Shown here in pieces: positions 26,356 to 33,483 of a DNA stretch of 33,483 bases (the first letter of the stretch is position 1; each line of letters opens with the position of its first letter). The notes below the pieces were generated by a model. The model worked only from the letters and a program-made list of their open reading frames with translations. It had not been told where the DNA came from and did not search any database. The DNA is from Actinomycetota bacterium (GTDB taxonomy: Bacteria; Actinomycetota; Acidimicrobiia; Acidimicrobiales; JAMCQF01): the NCBI GenBank assembly GCA_023379605.1, contig JAMCQF010000055.1, forward strand, positions 1 to 33,483, written 5' to 3'. The position numbers were made by a program, and so were the translations under genes.

Positions 26356-27621
26356 ATGCCCGCTGACTCGACAACCACTGACTCTGCCGGAGGTCATGAC
26401 CTGTCCAGCTCCAGCTCATCGACGCTCACCGAGGCTCACCCCCCACTAGCGCTCCGCCCTGATGTGGGCTTCATAGACCGCCTAGCCGAGCTGGCCGGAG
26501 ACTCTTTCTTGAGCTGCTACCAGTGCGGGACGTGCTCGGTGGTATGTCCATTCTCCCCGCAGGGAACCCACCTACCACGCCAGGAGATGCTCTTTGCCCA
26601 GTGGGGTCTAGAAAACGAGCTGCTCTCTAGCCCAAACCTGTGGATATGCACGACCTGTGGCAACTGCGCCAGGCTCTGCCCGAGAGAGGTGGACATTCCC
26701 GGGACCATAAGTGCAGCGAGGGACCTCTATGTAGCAAGTCGTGACATACCAAGAGAGCTGGCAACGGCGTTTGAAAACACCAGCCGCCAGGGAAACCCGC
26801 TGGGGCACTCTGCTCGCAAAAGGGCCGACTGGGCTGGGAATGCGGGCGTAGATGTGCCTGTAATGGCCAAGTTGGGCCGATCTGTCGACATCCTTTTCTT
26901 CACCGAGTGCTACTGGTCCTACCATCCACGAGGTATGCAGGCCGCTCAGGCTATGGCGCGGATGATGAGCGCCTTGGGCGTGGACTGGGCGATCCTTGGG
27001 GTCGAAGAACGCTGCGTGGCGGACTCTCAGCGGCTGGCAGGAGAGATCGGCCTGTTCGAGGAAGCAGCCCAGAAAAACATAGAGGTCCTAGGCAAGTACA
27101 GCTTCAAACGACTGGTCACGCCCGATCCACATGCCTACAATGCTCTCCGCAATCTCTACCCCAGCTATGGAGGCTCTTACCAGGTACAGCACTACACCCA
27201 GTTCCTCGCTGAGCTGATCCCCTCTATGAGCCTTGGCCCTATCCCTCAGCGCACCGTTACCTTTCATGATCCGTGCTATCTGGGCCGCCATAATGGCGAG
27301 TTCGAGGCGCCGCGGCGCTTGCTTGAGGCGATCCCGGGGATCAGCCTTGTCGAGATGGGCCATTGCAGGGCCGACGGGTACTGCTGTGGAGGTGGTGGGG
27401 GCGGTATGTGGAACAGCTCCTTTGTAGCCGAGCAGGTAGACGAGCGCTTGGCCGAGGTCCGCATCAAAGAGGCCGTGGGCACCGGAGCTGATGTTCTAGC
27501 GGTCTGCTGCCCCTTCGAGGTCTCCTTATTCGAGGATGCTGCGAAGTCCACCGGAAACGACGATAAGATCGTAGTACGTGATATTATCGAGCTTTTGGAC
27601 GAGTCGCTCAAGCTCCATTGA
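26356..27621 (+). CDS. QmoC-like Fe-S domain fused to a degenerate HdrB-type CCG region
   Basis: Third subunit of the Qmo locus, 421 aa. After a ~35-residue low-complexity start, residues 54-108 hold two complete [4Fe-4S] motifs: CYQCGTCSVVCP and CTTCGNCARLCP. They lie around FPRKEM-type LPRQEMLFAQWGL, which closely resembles the QmoC N-terminus. The usual QmoC heme-b membrane domain is absent; no transmembrane helix is visible. Instead residues ~178-420 are HdrB/HdrD-like with two CCG repeats. Repeat 1 keeps C185 and C220 but has ERCV instead of a CC pair and DPHAY where CPHCY is usual. Repeat 2 keeps C307, C343-C344 and CCPFE, losing the final cysteine. It is co-transcribed with qmoB (4-nt gap). 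It could equally be called HdrD-like or HdrCB. It probably passes electrons to a soluble or separate membrane partner. Confidence 0.88.
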   Translation: MPADSTTTDSAGGHDLSSSSSSTLTEAHPPLALRPDVGFIDRLAELAGDSFLSCYQCGTCSVVCPFSPQGTHLPRQEMLFAQWGLENELLSSPNLWICTTCGNCARLCPREVDIPGTISAARDLYVASRDIPRELATAFENTSRQGNPLGHSARKRADWAGNAGVDVPVMAKLGRSVDILFFTECYWSYHPRGMQAAQAMARMMSALGVDWAILGVEERCVADSQRLAGEIGLFEEAAQKNIEVLGKYSFKRLVTPDPHAYNALRNLYPSYGGSYQVQHYTQFLAELIPSMSLGPIPQRTVTFHDPCYLGRHNGEFEAPRRLLEAIPGISLVEMGHCRADGYCCGGGGGGMWNSSFVAEQVDERLAEVRIKEAVGTGADVLAVCCPFEVSLFEDAAKSTGNDDKIVVRDIIELLDESLKLH

Positions 27622-27823
27622 TCCATCCTGAGCGCCAGGTGACCTGCTCAACGGCTTGTCCAAATGAGCCATACGGGCTCACCCACGGTCGGCCAACCCC
27701 TGCCATACCCACCACAGCCCCAGTGCAGAGCCACCACATAGCCTTTGGACCCTGGGCCAGCCGGTGAAGTAAGCCCACTTGAGTAGTCCCAAAGCGCCCC
27801 TGGTACAGCTATCGTGTTTGTCA

Positions 27824-28261
27824 ATGGCAAGATCGTCACTTATGGGCACAGGCCTGCCAGCGGCTGCTCTGGCAGGCAGTTTCATCCAGCCGCGGGCCCA
27901 GCCAGCAGAGCACCCGGGCGATGTGGCCCAGGATCCCACCAGGTTGGGTCTGCTTGCCAAGTTCTACAGAGCATTGGGCGATCCCACCAGGCTGGCACTG
28001 CTCCAGCTCCTCGCTGAAAAGGAGTGCACTGGCAGCGAGTGCGTGGAAGCGGTGGGGCTCTCCCAGGGAAGAGTCTCAGCCCATCTAGCCTGCCTGGTCT
28101 CATGCGGGCTGGCAACAGTACGCCGCAAAGGCCGGTTCGCATACTACAGGGCAGCGGACCCTAGAGTGACACAGTTGCTCAGGATTGCCAGCTCCATGGT
28201 CGTAGAACATGCTGAAACAGTGGCAGCCTGCGTGAGAGTAGCGGTCGAGGAGCTAGGCTGA
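27824..28261 (+). CDS. ArsR/SmtB-family metal-sensing repressor, CmtR-like
   Basis: Winged-helix repressor of about 145 aa. The conserved core FYRALGDPTRLALLQLLAE is followed by the recognition region LSQGRVSAHLACLVSCGLATVRRKGRFAYYR. The two cysteines in the recognition helix (CLVSC) and one near the C-terminus (AACVRVA) match the position of the Cd/Pb-binding cysteines of mycobacterial CmtR (established knowledge). Two more cysteines lie in KECTGSECVE. The start is unclear: the ORF track uses TTG 27779; ATG 27824 or 27842, or GTG 27920, are possible and none has a strong ribosome site. It is about 200 nt after the Qmo genes and 75 nt before the DUF255 gene on the same strand. Its targets could be either neighbour or an unlinked efflux gene. 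Confidence 0.8.
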   Translation: MARSSLMGTGLPAAALAGSFIQPRAQPAEHPGDVAQDPTRLGLLAKFYRALGDPTRLALLQLLAEKECTGSECVEAVGLSQGRVSAHLACLVSCGLATVRRKGRFAYYRAADPRVTQLLRIASSMVVEHAETVAACVRVAVEELG

Positions 28262-28336
28262 GCATTCCAAGCCAATTCAAGCTCCCCACAAGATTCGCGA
28301 GATCCAAACCCCGGCAGATATGGCCTTGGAAGGCAA

Positions 28337-30343
28337 ATGGCAAACCACCTCGAGGCAGAGACCAGTCCCTACCTTCGCCAGCACAAGGACAACCCCGTCG
28401 ACTGGTATCCATGGGGCGACGAGCCATTTGAGCTGGCGCTGAAGCAGGATCGCCCTGTCTTTGTTTCCATTGGATACTCCTCTTGCCACTGGTGCCACGT
28501 CATGGCTCATGAATGCTTCGAGGACCCTCAGATCGCAAGGTACTTAAACGAGCATTTCGTGAGCGTGAAGGTGGACAGGGAAGAGCGCCCTGACGTAGAC
28601 GGGGTCTACATGGAGGCCACCCAGGCCATGACGGGCGGAGGAGGCTGGCCGATGTCGGTGTTTGTGACCGGAGACCGAAAGCCGTTCTTTGCAGGAACAT
28701 ACTTCCCCCCAAGGGACCGCCAAGGCCTGCCGGGGTTCCCTCGTGTCTTGGAAGCCGTGATCGACGCATGGGAGAACAACCGCTCGAACCTGATTGAACA
28801 GGCCAACGCTCTTACCGCTGCCATCCAGGCCAGGAGCGGTCTGGCCGTTGTCAAGGATAAGGGTGGGCGTGCAACTCCAGCCTCCCTGGAGGCCCGAGAG
28901 CTCATCAACTCTGCACTCACAAGCCTGGCTCAGCGGTTCGACGAGACCTACGGTGGATTCGGAGGAGCGCCCAAGTTCCCCCAAGCTCCCTCAATTGACC
29001 TCCTCCTCGCAGGATACGCTCTTGACGCCAATGAGGAGTGCTTGACGATGGCAGCCAGGACTCTTGACGCTATGTCTGCGGGAGGTATCTACGACCACCT
29101 CGGAGGAGGGTTCTCACGCTATAGCGTGGACCGGGCTTGGCAAGTGCCTCACTTTGAGAAGATGCTCTATGACCAGGCCAGCCTTTTAAGGGTCTACCTG
29201 CACGGATGGCTTCTAACTGGTAACGCAAACTGGCACCAGGTAGTGCAGGAGACTGTCACATACGTCCTATCAGACCTTCGCGGTCCTCACGGGGGCCTAT
29301 GGTCCTCCGAGGATGCTGACTCCGAGGGGGAAGAGGGTCGATTCTACCTCTGGTCTGCTGATGAGATTGCGGACGCAGTTGGCAATGAGCTCGCGCAATC
29401 AGCCGTCTTATGGTATGGGGTGACCACGCAAGGCAACTTTGAGGGACGAAACATCCTCCACCGCCCCGAACCGGGCCAGCTGCTGCGCCCAGGCGACATA
29501 GAGCTGGCGCGTTCCAAGCTGGCAGCTCGGCGCTCCTCTAGGGTGCGACCGGCTCTGGACGACAAAGTCATCACCGAGTGGAACGCGATGTTCGCATCAT
29601 CGCTCGCCGAAGCAGCGTCGGCAACTGGCCGCAGAGATTGGGCTGAGGCAACCGAAGGCATCATGACGTTCCTGCTGGAGAACCTCCGCCGCTCCGATGG
29701 CAGGCTCCTTCGGGCCTGGCGTGACGGCCAGGCCAAGCATCTGGCCTACGCCGGCGACTACGCATGGATGGTCGACGCTCTTGTGAGAACCGCCGAGTTG
29801 ACAGGTGAGAAACGGTGGCTGGAGGAAGCCTGCGAGATGGCAGAGCAGATGATAGCCCTCTTCTGGGACCCAGAGGCCAGAGCATTCTCTACCACGGGAG
29901 CAGACGGTGAAAAGCTCATATCAAGGCAAGTGGATCTGAGCGACGGAGCGACCCCCGCTTCCAACTCGGTGGCAGCGGTCGCTCTTATGCGACTCGGCAT
30001 GCTCACCGCAGAGCAGCGCTTCAGCGATCCAGCTATCGAGCTACTCGCTAGCATTGCCCCGGCGATGGCTCTTCAACCCTCAGCCTTCTCCTATGCAATG
30101 GGGGCGGTCCGCATGGCTTTCCTTTCCAGCCGGGAGATCGTTGTAGTAGGTGACAGACCCGACCTTGTCCAGGCAGCTAGAACCAAGTGGCTGCCCGACG
30201 CTGTGCTGGCTTGGGGTGAGCCAACCGGGTCTGGTTTATGGTCAGACCGTGAGCCTGGAATGGCTTACGTGTGCCATCAGTTCACCTGCCTTGCCCCTGC
30301 CAGTCATCCTGAGGAGCTCCTGGCCCAGCTCCAGCCGGCATGA
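28337..30343 (+). CDS. thioredoxin-domain DUF255 protein (YyaL/SPATA20-type)
   Basis: 668-aa cytoplasmic protein of the widespread YyaL/SPATA20 family, function not well established. The N-terminal thioredoxin-like domain begins [14 protein letters not shown] and carries the family's SSCHWCHVM motif near residue 48-56, followed by [11 protein letters not shown] and [11 protein letters not shown]. The rest is an (alpha/alpha)6-barrel-like region related to glycosidase/epimerase folds, with [49 protein letters not shown] and [18 protein letters not shown]. Size and motif order are standard. GGAAGG lies a few nt upstream of the ATG. It follows the ArsR gene in the same direction and could be under its control. 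Roles in redox or sugar chemistry are speculative. Confidence 0.9.
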   Translation: MANHLEAETSPYLRQHKDNPVDWYPWGDEPFELALKQDRPVFVSIGYSSCHWCHVMAHECFEDPQIARYLNEHFVSVKVDREERPDVDGVYMEATQAMTGGGGWPMSVFVTGDRKPFFAGTYFPPRDRQGLPGFPRVLEAVIDAWENNRSNLIEQANALTAAIQARSGLAVVKDKGGRATPASLEARELINSALTSLAQRFDETYGGFGGAPKFPQAPSIDLLLAGYALDANEECLTMAARTLDAMSAGGIYDHLGGGFSRYSVDRAWQVPHFEKMLYDQASLLRVYLHGWLLTGNANWHQVVQETVTYVLSDLRGPHGGLWSSEDADSEGEEGRFYLWSADEIADAVGNELAQSAVLWYGVTTQGNFEGRNILHRPEPGQLLRPGDIELARSKLAARRSSRVRPALDDKVITEWNAMFASSLAEAASATGRRDWAEATEGIMTFLLENLRRSDGRLLRAWRDGQAKHLAYAGDYAWMVDALVRTAELTGEKRWLEEACEMAEQMIALFWDPEARAFSTTGADGEKLISRQVDLSDGATPASNSVAAVALMRLGMLTAEQRFSDPAIELLASIAPAMALQPSAFSYAMGAVRMAFLSSREIVVVGDRPDLVQAARTKWLPDAVLAWGEPTGSGLWSDREPGMAYVCHQFTCLAPASHPEELLAQLQPA

Positions 30344-30517
30344 CAACGGCGCTGGGCAGTGACAATTAAGAGGCCCGCGCCGGCGAGCCTGTATGGGCCA
30401 ACTCGCTTAGCATGGTCAACGATGCCTAGACGACACCACTCCACCAGCTCCCCACCACTACCTGCCTCTGTCGAGCGGATCACAGCGCCGTCTAGCTCTA
30501 AAGCACAGCTCAAGATA

Positions 30518-31228
30518 ATGGTGCTGGCAATGACCGAGTCCGGTCTGGCAGGTGTAAACCTTGCCACGGGAGCGGTGATAAGGACCGCGAACGGTGATGA
30601 TTGTGGTGTTGAGAGTGCAAGCGACCACCGCAACTCTTTGGGCGAACCGATCTACCCTTACGATGTAGTACGGGTAAGCCTTAGTGATTACCCCCAGCTT
30701 GCGGACCCTTCCCAGCCAGAGGCGGCCGAGACAGTCGGCAAGCCAGTTCCCGATCGGCGCCTGGCAGCACGCCGGACCCAGCGGATCATAAAATCGCTGC
30801 TTGCACCCGACACAGAGCCGCTGTTGGGGTTCGTGGGTCAATCCACCTGCTATTGGACCCTAACCGGAGACCACCCTTCAGTTGCGCTCGTCGAGCTGGT
30901 ACGGCCACCGGTCCTTTACTGGCAGGATCGAGACGGCCAGCCCGCAGTGCGCTTCTCCTGGGGAGCGCGCCAGGAGTGGCTCCTATGCCAGGATCCCCTC
31001 GCAATCGCTGTCCTTCAGGCTTCTGGTGCAAGGCACCTCGGGGGCGAGAACCTCTCTAGGGCCCTGGGATTTCAACCATCGCACCTTGTAGTGACTTTGA
31101 CGCCACCGAAAGAGGGGTACTGCTACAAGGTGGTCTCGTCTCTGCTGCCCAAGCCAGCTCAGGCCGCCAAGATGTCTACCACCCGGCGAAAGCGTTCCGA
31201 GGCCAAGCGGGCCACGGTTGCATCGTAA
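30518..31228 (+). CDS. uncharacterised protein, possibly dual-OB domain
   Basis: Not firmly recognised. The segment MVLAMTESGLAGVNLATGAV, then GEPIYPYDVVRVSL, has the look of the dual OB (DuOB) domain of bacterial proteins, whose N-terminus typically reads like ILAxTxSGgxCVAGID followed by a 'YDVVEVPL' strand. From the ATG at 30518 it is 236 aa. The ORF track's GTG at 30359 adds 53 residues that are Pro/Ser-rich and look non-conserved, so the later start is preferred, though it has no strong ribosome site. The C-terminus is rich in Lys/Arg. Its last 70 nt overlap the end of the convergent patatin gene. No catalytic motif is evident; nucleic-acid binding is an inference from the possible fold. 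Confidence 0.55.
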   Translation: MVLAMTESGLAGVNLATGAVIRTANGDDCGVESASDHRNSLGEPIYPYDVVRVSLSDYPQLADPSQPEAAETVGKPVPDRRLAARRTQRIIKSLLAPDTEPLLGFVGQSTCYWTLTGDHPSVALVELVRPPVLYWQDRDGQPAVRFSWGARQEWLLCQDPLAIAVLQASGARHLGGENLSRALGFQPSHLVVTLTPPKEGYCYKVVSSLLPKPAQAAKMSTTRRKRSEAKRATVAS

Positions 31229-32178
31229 GCACATTCGGCCACAAGATCCAGCCCGCTATGGCGCATGAGGTTTGTGCCCTGCGTGCTCACCTCCGCGGCC
31301 GTAGGCCTGATGAGCAGCACCTCCGATCCACTCCTGCGCAGCCGAGCAGCCTCAAGGGCCACAGAGCGCGAAGCCCATGTCCGTGCCAACCTTGCAGCCA
31401 GACCTGGGGGCGAACCCGGCGCTGAGGCCATGGGGGCCACGCAGAGGACTACCTGGTAGCCAGCGGCCAGATCCAAGTTGGTCGTAGAGGTCACCCCGCC
31501 ATCAGCAAGAACGTGAGATCCTGACCGGACCGGGGGGAACACGCCTGGAACTGCACATGACGCCCGCACCGCAGAGGGCAGATCCAGCTCGATATCGCTC
31601 ACCCCAGGACCGCCCATCACCACACGCCTGCCCCGTGTGATGTCGTAGGCGGTAAGCCGAAGTGGTCGCAGTGGCCACTCAGGCGGCAGGTCCTTCTCCA
31701 GACGCTGGCGCCCTGCCTCCATAGAGAGCATGCCAGCTGGGAATGCCCTTGCCAAGCGACCCGGCACCTGAGGCACAGGGAAATGCAGCGCTGAACGGCT
31801 CAAAACGTAGGCAGAGCCCAGAGCACGGCGAGCTATGCCCAACGCCGAGGTCGACGCAGGAGAGATCACCTGTGCAAGACCCTCGTCCAATGCGGCGGGC
31901 TCGCCTTTGTCTACAGCCGAACGGAGAAACGAGGCGGCGCCGGTCTGACTTGCCAGATCTGCGGGGGTCCACCCGTTTCGTAGGTATGCTCCTATGACTG
32001 ATCCTGCGCTCGTGCCCACAATCAGGTCTGCTGACTCAGTTGCCACATTTGCGTCTTCAAAGGCGCAGAGCACGCCTGCGTGATAGGCGAGCCCGACAAG
32101 ACCTCCTCCTCCGAGCACCAGCGCGAAGGTCTTCTCGGGCCGGCTCTTATCTAGCGCCCCTGAAGGGCTACTGGCCAC
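31159..32178 (-). CDS. patatin-like phospholipase/acyl hydrolase
   Basis: 339-aa serine hydrolase of the patatin (RssA-like) family, acting on membrane or storage lipids through a Ser-Asp dyad. The N-terminal FALVLGGGGLVGLAYHAGVL has the glycine-rich oxyanion motif. The nucleophile is the serine in IVGTSAGSVIGAYLRNG near residue 57. The aspartate lies in VLADGGVTSTTNLDLA near residue 228. No signal peptide or membrane helix is evident, so it is probably cytoplasmic or membrane-peripheral. It lies 28 nt downstream of the 32207-32878 gene and may share its message. The 3' end overlaps the convergent gene by 70 nt. Confidence 0.88.
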   Translation of the reverse strand: MASSPSGALDKSRPEKTFALVLGGGGLVGLAYHAGVLCAFEDANVATESADLIVGTSAGSVIGAYLRNGWTPADLASQTGAASFLRSAVDKGEPAALDEGLAQVISPASTSALGIARRALGSAYVLSRSALHFPVPQVPGRLARAFPAGMLSMEAGRQRLEKDLPPEWPLRPLRLTAYDITRGRRVVMGGPGVSDIELDLPSAVRASCAVPGVFPPVRSGSHVLADGGVTSTTNLDLAAGYQVVLCVAPMASAPGSPPGLAARLARTWASRSVALEAARLRRSGSEVLLIRPTAAEVSTQGTNLMRHSGLDLVAECAYDATVARLASERFRRVVDILAA

Positions 32179-32206
32179 GCTGTTTTGTCCAGACCGCAGC
32201 TACTGG

Positions 32207-32878
32207 CTAGGGCAGGCGCCCGGCAGCTAGATCTTCGGCCATGGCCCATCCGAATGCTACGAGGCAGTCTCCACGGCCGCAGTCAATCGACCCGAAAAAC
32301 GCCTCCACCTCAGGCTCGACGGTGTCGGTCCTGGAAGAAACGAAGTCCACAAACCCAAACGTCGAGCCATCGCCGGTCAAGACAAAACTACGATCGTCTA
32401 TCTGGCCCTCTGCCTTGAACCGCTTTGCGAGCCGGCGACCCCAAGCCCGCTCCTCACCAGTGGCTCTGTGGCCCGGCCGAGGTACCACCTCCGACAGCCC
32501 AGAAAGGACCTGGAACCCTACAGGATCGACGATCCGCACCCCCACCAGCACGTCTTCATCTGGAAAAGCGAGAAGCGCCCGGCGAAACTGCTCTCCCATG
32601 ATGGCCTTCAAGGTGGCGTCCGCCTTGGAGGTGCGGGTCATCTGGGCCAAGCCCAAAAGAATGGAGGGGGTACCCCCGATCCGCTCCAGGGTAGAGAAGG
32701 AAAAGCCTCGGAGCTTGGCTCCTTCTCTCACCTGGGTGACCAGGACCCACTCCTCTCGCTGCTTGGACAGGTAGCCGATGTCGAAACCTCCGCGCCCCTC
32801 CATGCAGAGATCAGCCAACTCGGACAACTCCGAGTCACTTAGGCTCGTGCAGTCCTTAGTCTCGATCTGGAAGGCCAT
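32207..32878 (-). CDS. uncharacterised protein, GNAT-like in outline
   Basis: 223-aa soluble protein that I do not recognise. The ORF track's start at 32923 adds 15 residues; ATG 32878 is preferred because GAGGA lies about 9 nt upstream. The N-terminal part (SLSDSELSELADLCMEGRGGF, then EEWVLVTQVREGAKLRGFSFSTLERIGG) has the alternating strand/helix pattern seen in acyltransferase-like proteins. There is, however, no clear acetyl-CoA pyrophosphate loop. The distal part reads like a family-specific domain (VGVRIVDPVGFQVLSGL, FVLTGDGSTFGFVDFVSS). It sits between dnaE and the patatin gene, in the same direction as both, and is probably co-transcribed with the latter. Confidence 0.7.
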   Translation of the reverse strand: MAFQIETKDCTSLSDSELSELADLCMEGRGGFDIGYLSKQREEWVLVTQVREGAKLRGFSFSTLERIGGTPSILLGLAQMTRTSKADATLKAIMGEQFRRALLAFPDEDVLVGVRIVDPVGFQVLSGLSEVVPRPGHRATGEERAWGRRLAKRFKAEGQIDDRSFVLTGDGSTFGFVDFVSSRTDTVEPEVEAFFGSIDCGRGDCLVAFGWAMAEDLAAGRLP

Positions 32879-33054
32879 GTGTAGCTCGTCCTCTCCACAC
32901 GCTCGTCTTGGACCTTTCCTCATTCTACGGGAAATCCAAGCGATCCTTCCATCCAGGCACCGATTCCTTCCCAGAACTGCCTGCGAACAGCTTGCTTAGC
33001 TCCAAGCCCCCTCACTTAACCTCCCGAACCTCCCGAGCAGGTTGTAGTCGCTCC

Positions 33055-33483
33055 TCAGGCAGCAACCACGGCATTGGGGCCCAGAAGAACCCTGAGCTCT
33101 CCAAGCAAGTCGCTGCTGTTGGCAACCCTGTACTCATCTGGGAGGCACAAGACCTTGGAGCCCACATGCAGCAGTACCGGGGTGGGACCTGGATGCTCGG
33201 CCAGGATCTCCTTCAACCTCTCCACCGTCGGGTCTGAAAGGGCAACAAGCGGGAGCTCCACGTGAAGCTCCCCTGCTCCCTCTGGGGCCAGATCTGCCTG
33301 GCGTATATCCAGGCAGATCACCTTGAGAGCGTCATCTCGCATGTCCACCCGCCCCTTTAAGCAAACAATGACATCATCTTCAAGCACAGCGCCCTGGCTC
33401 TCCATAACCTTCGGAAAGACAAACACTTCGACCGAAGAGCCCAGATCCTCAAGAGTGAAGGTGGCCATTAGCTCCCCTCGTAC
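33055..33483 (-). CDS. dnaE: DNA polymerase III alpha subunit, C-terminal fragment (partial)
   Basis: The 3' end of dnaE, cut by the right edge of the window. The frame stays open through 33483 (VRGEL precedes the methionine shown in the ORF track), so the methionine at 33468 is internal. The fragment covers the OB-fold domain of DnaE: MATFTLEDLGSSVEVFVFPKV, VIVCLKGRVDMRDDALKVIC, followed by the C-terminal HVELP...LKEILAEHPGPTPVLLHVG and EYRVANSSDLLGELRVLLG, typical of DnaE ends. About 130 nt without a gene separate it from the next coding sequence. The start and the polymerase domains lie outside the window. Confidence 0.88.
   Translation of the reverse strand, partial: VRGELMATFTLEDLGSSVEVFVFPKVMESQGAVLEDDVIVCLKGRVDMRDDALKVICLDIRQADLAPEGAGELHVELPLVALSDPTVERLKEILAEHPGPTPVLLHVGSKVLCLPDEYRVANSSDLLGELRVLLGPNAVVAA

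Noticed and set aside
27665-27681. Hairpin TGAGCC-ATACG-GGCTCA after the Qmo operon as a terminator
   Set aside because: The stem is only 6 bp and no T-tract follows, so an intrinsic terminator is not supported.

Overview
The window reads as chromosomal DNA of a high-GC Gram-positive bacterium. Genes are tightly packed, GTG starts are frequent, and ATGA/GTGA start-stop overlaps are common. It carries a menaquinone (men) pathway, a complete Kdp potassium pump and a dissimilatory sulfur cluster. Protein style (MenB, MenD, KdpA/B, OB-fold neighbour, CmtR-like regulator) suggests an Actinomycetota member, possibly Acidimicrobiia-like. That placement is inference from composition and gene content. 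No rRNA, tRNA, CRISPR array, insertion sequence or phage gene was recognised.

Layout. (1) 133-1683: acyl-CoA ligase. (2) 1697-7688: menaquinone genes menD(-), menH(+), menA(-), menB(-), menE(+) on alternating strands with almost no space between them. menF, menC and the final methyltransferase are not here. (3) 7685-10487: an MFS transporter and a convergent SDR oxidoreductase, whose 3' ends meet in a 3 x 40-bp tandem repeat, then an FKBP-type isomerase lipoprotein. (4) 10701-15498: a 27-aa membrane ORF, kdpF, kdpA, kdpB, kdpC and an OB-fold ORF, all joined by overlaps. (5) 15516-19204: kdpE and a KdpD split into two divergent genes, a membrane histidine kinase and a soluble KdpD-N/USP protein, with a 48-bp tandem repeat between them. 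(6) 19386-27621: sat-aprB-aprA-qmoA-qmoB and a QmoC/HdrB-type fusion gene. (7) 27824-33483: a CmtR-like ArsR regulator, a thioredoxin-fold DUF255 protein, an unknown (possibly dual-OB) protein overlapping a patatin-like hydrolase, an unknown protein, and the 3' end of dnaE running off the right edge.

How the genes work together. Sat and AprBA interconvert sulfate, APS and sulfite. QmoAB plus the fused Fe-S subunit would link AprBA to the electron carrier pool. Menaquinone made through MenDHBEA is the expected quinone partner. The most unusual point is the third Qmo subunit. Its N-terminus is QmoC-like, but the usual heme-b membrane domain is replaced by a HdrB-like CCG region in which many expected cysteines are missing. 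Whether the pathway runs as sulfate reduction or sulfite oxidation cannot be told from this window, because no dsr genes are present.
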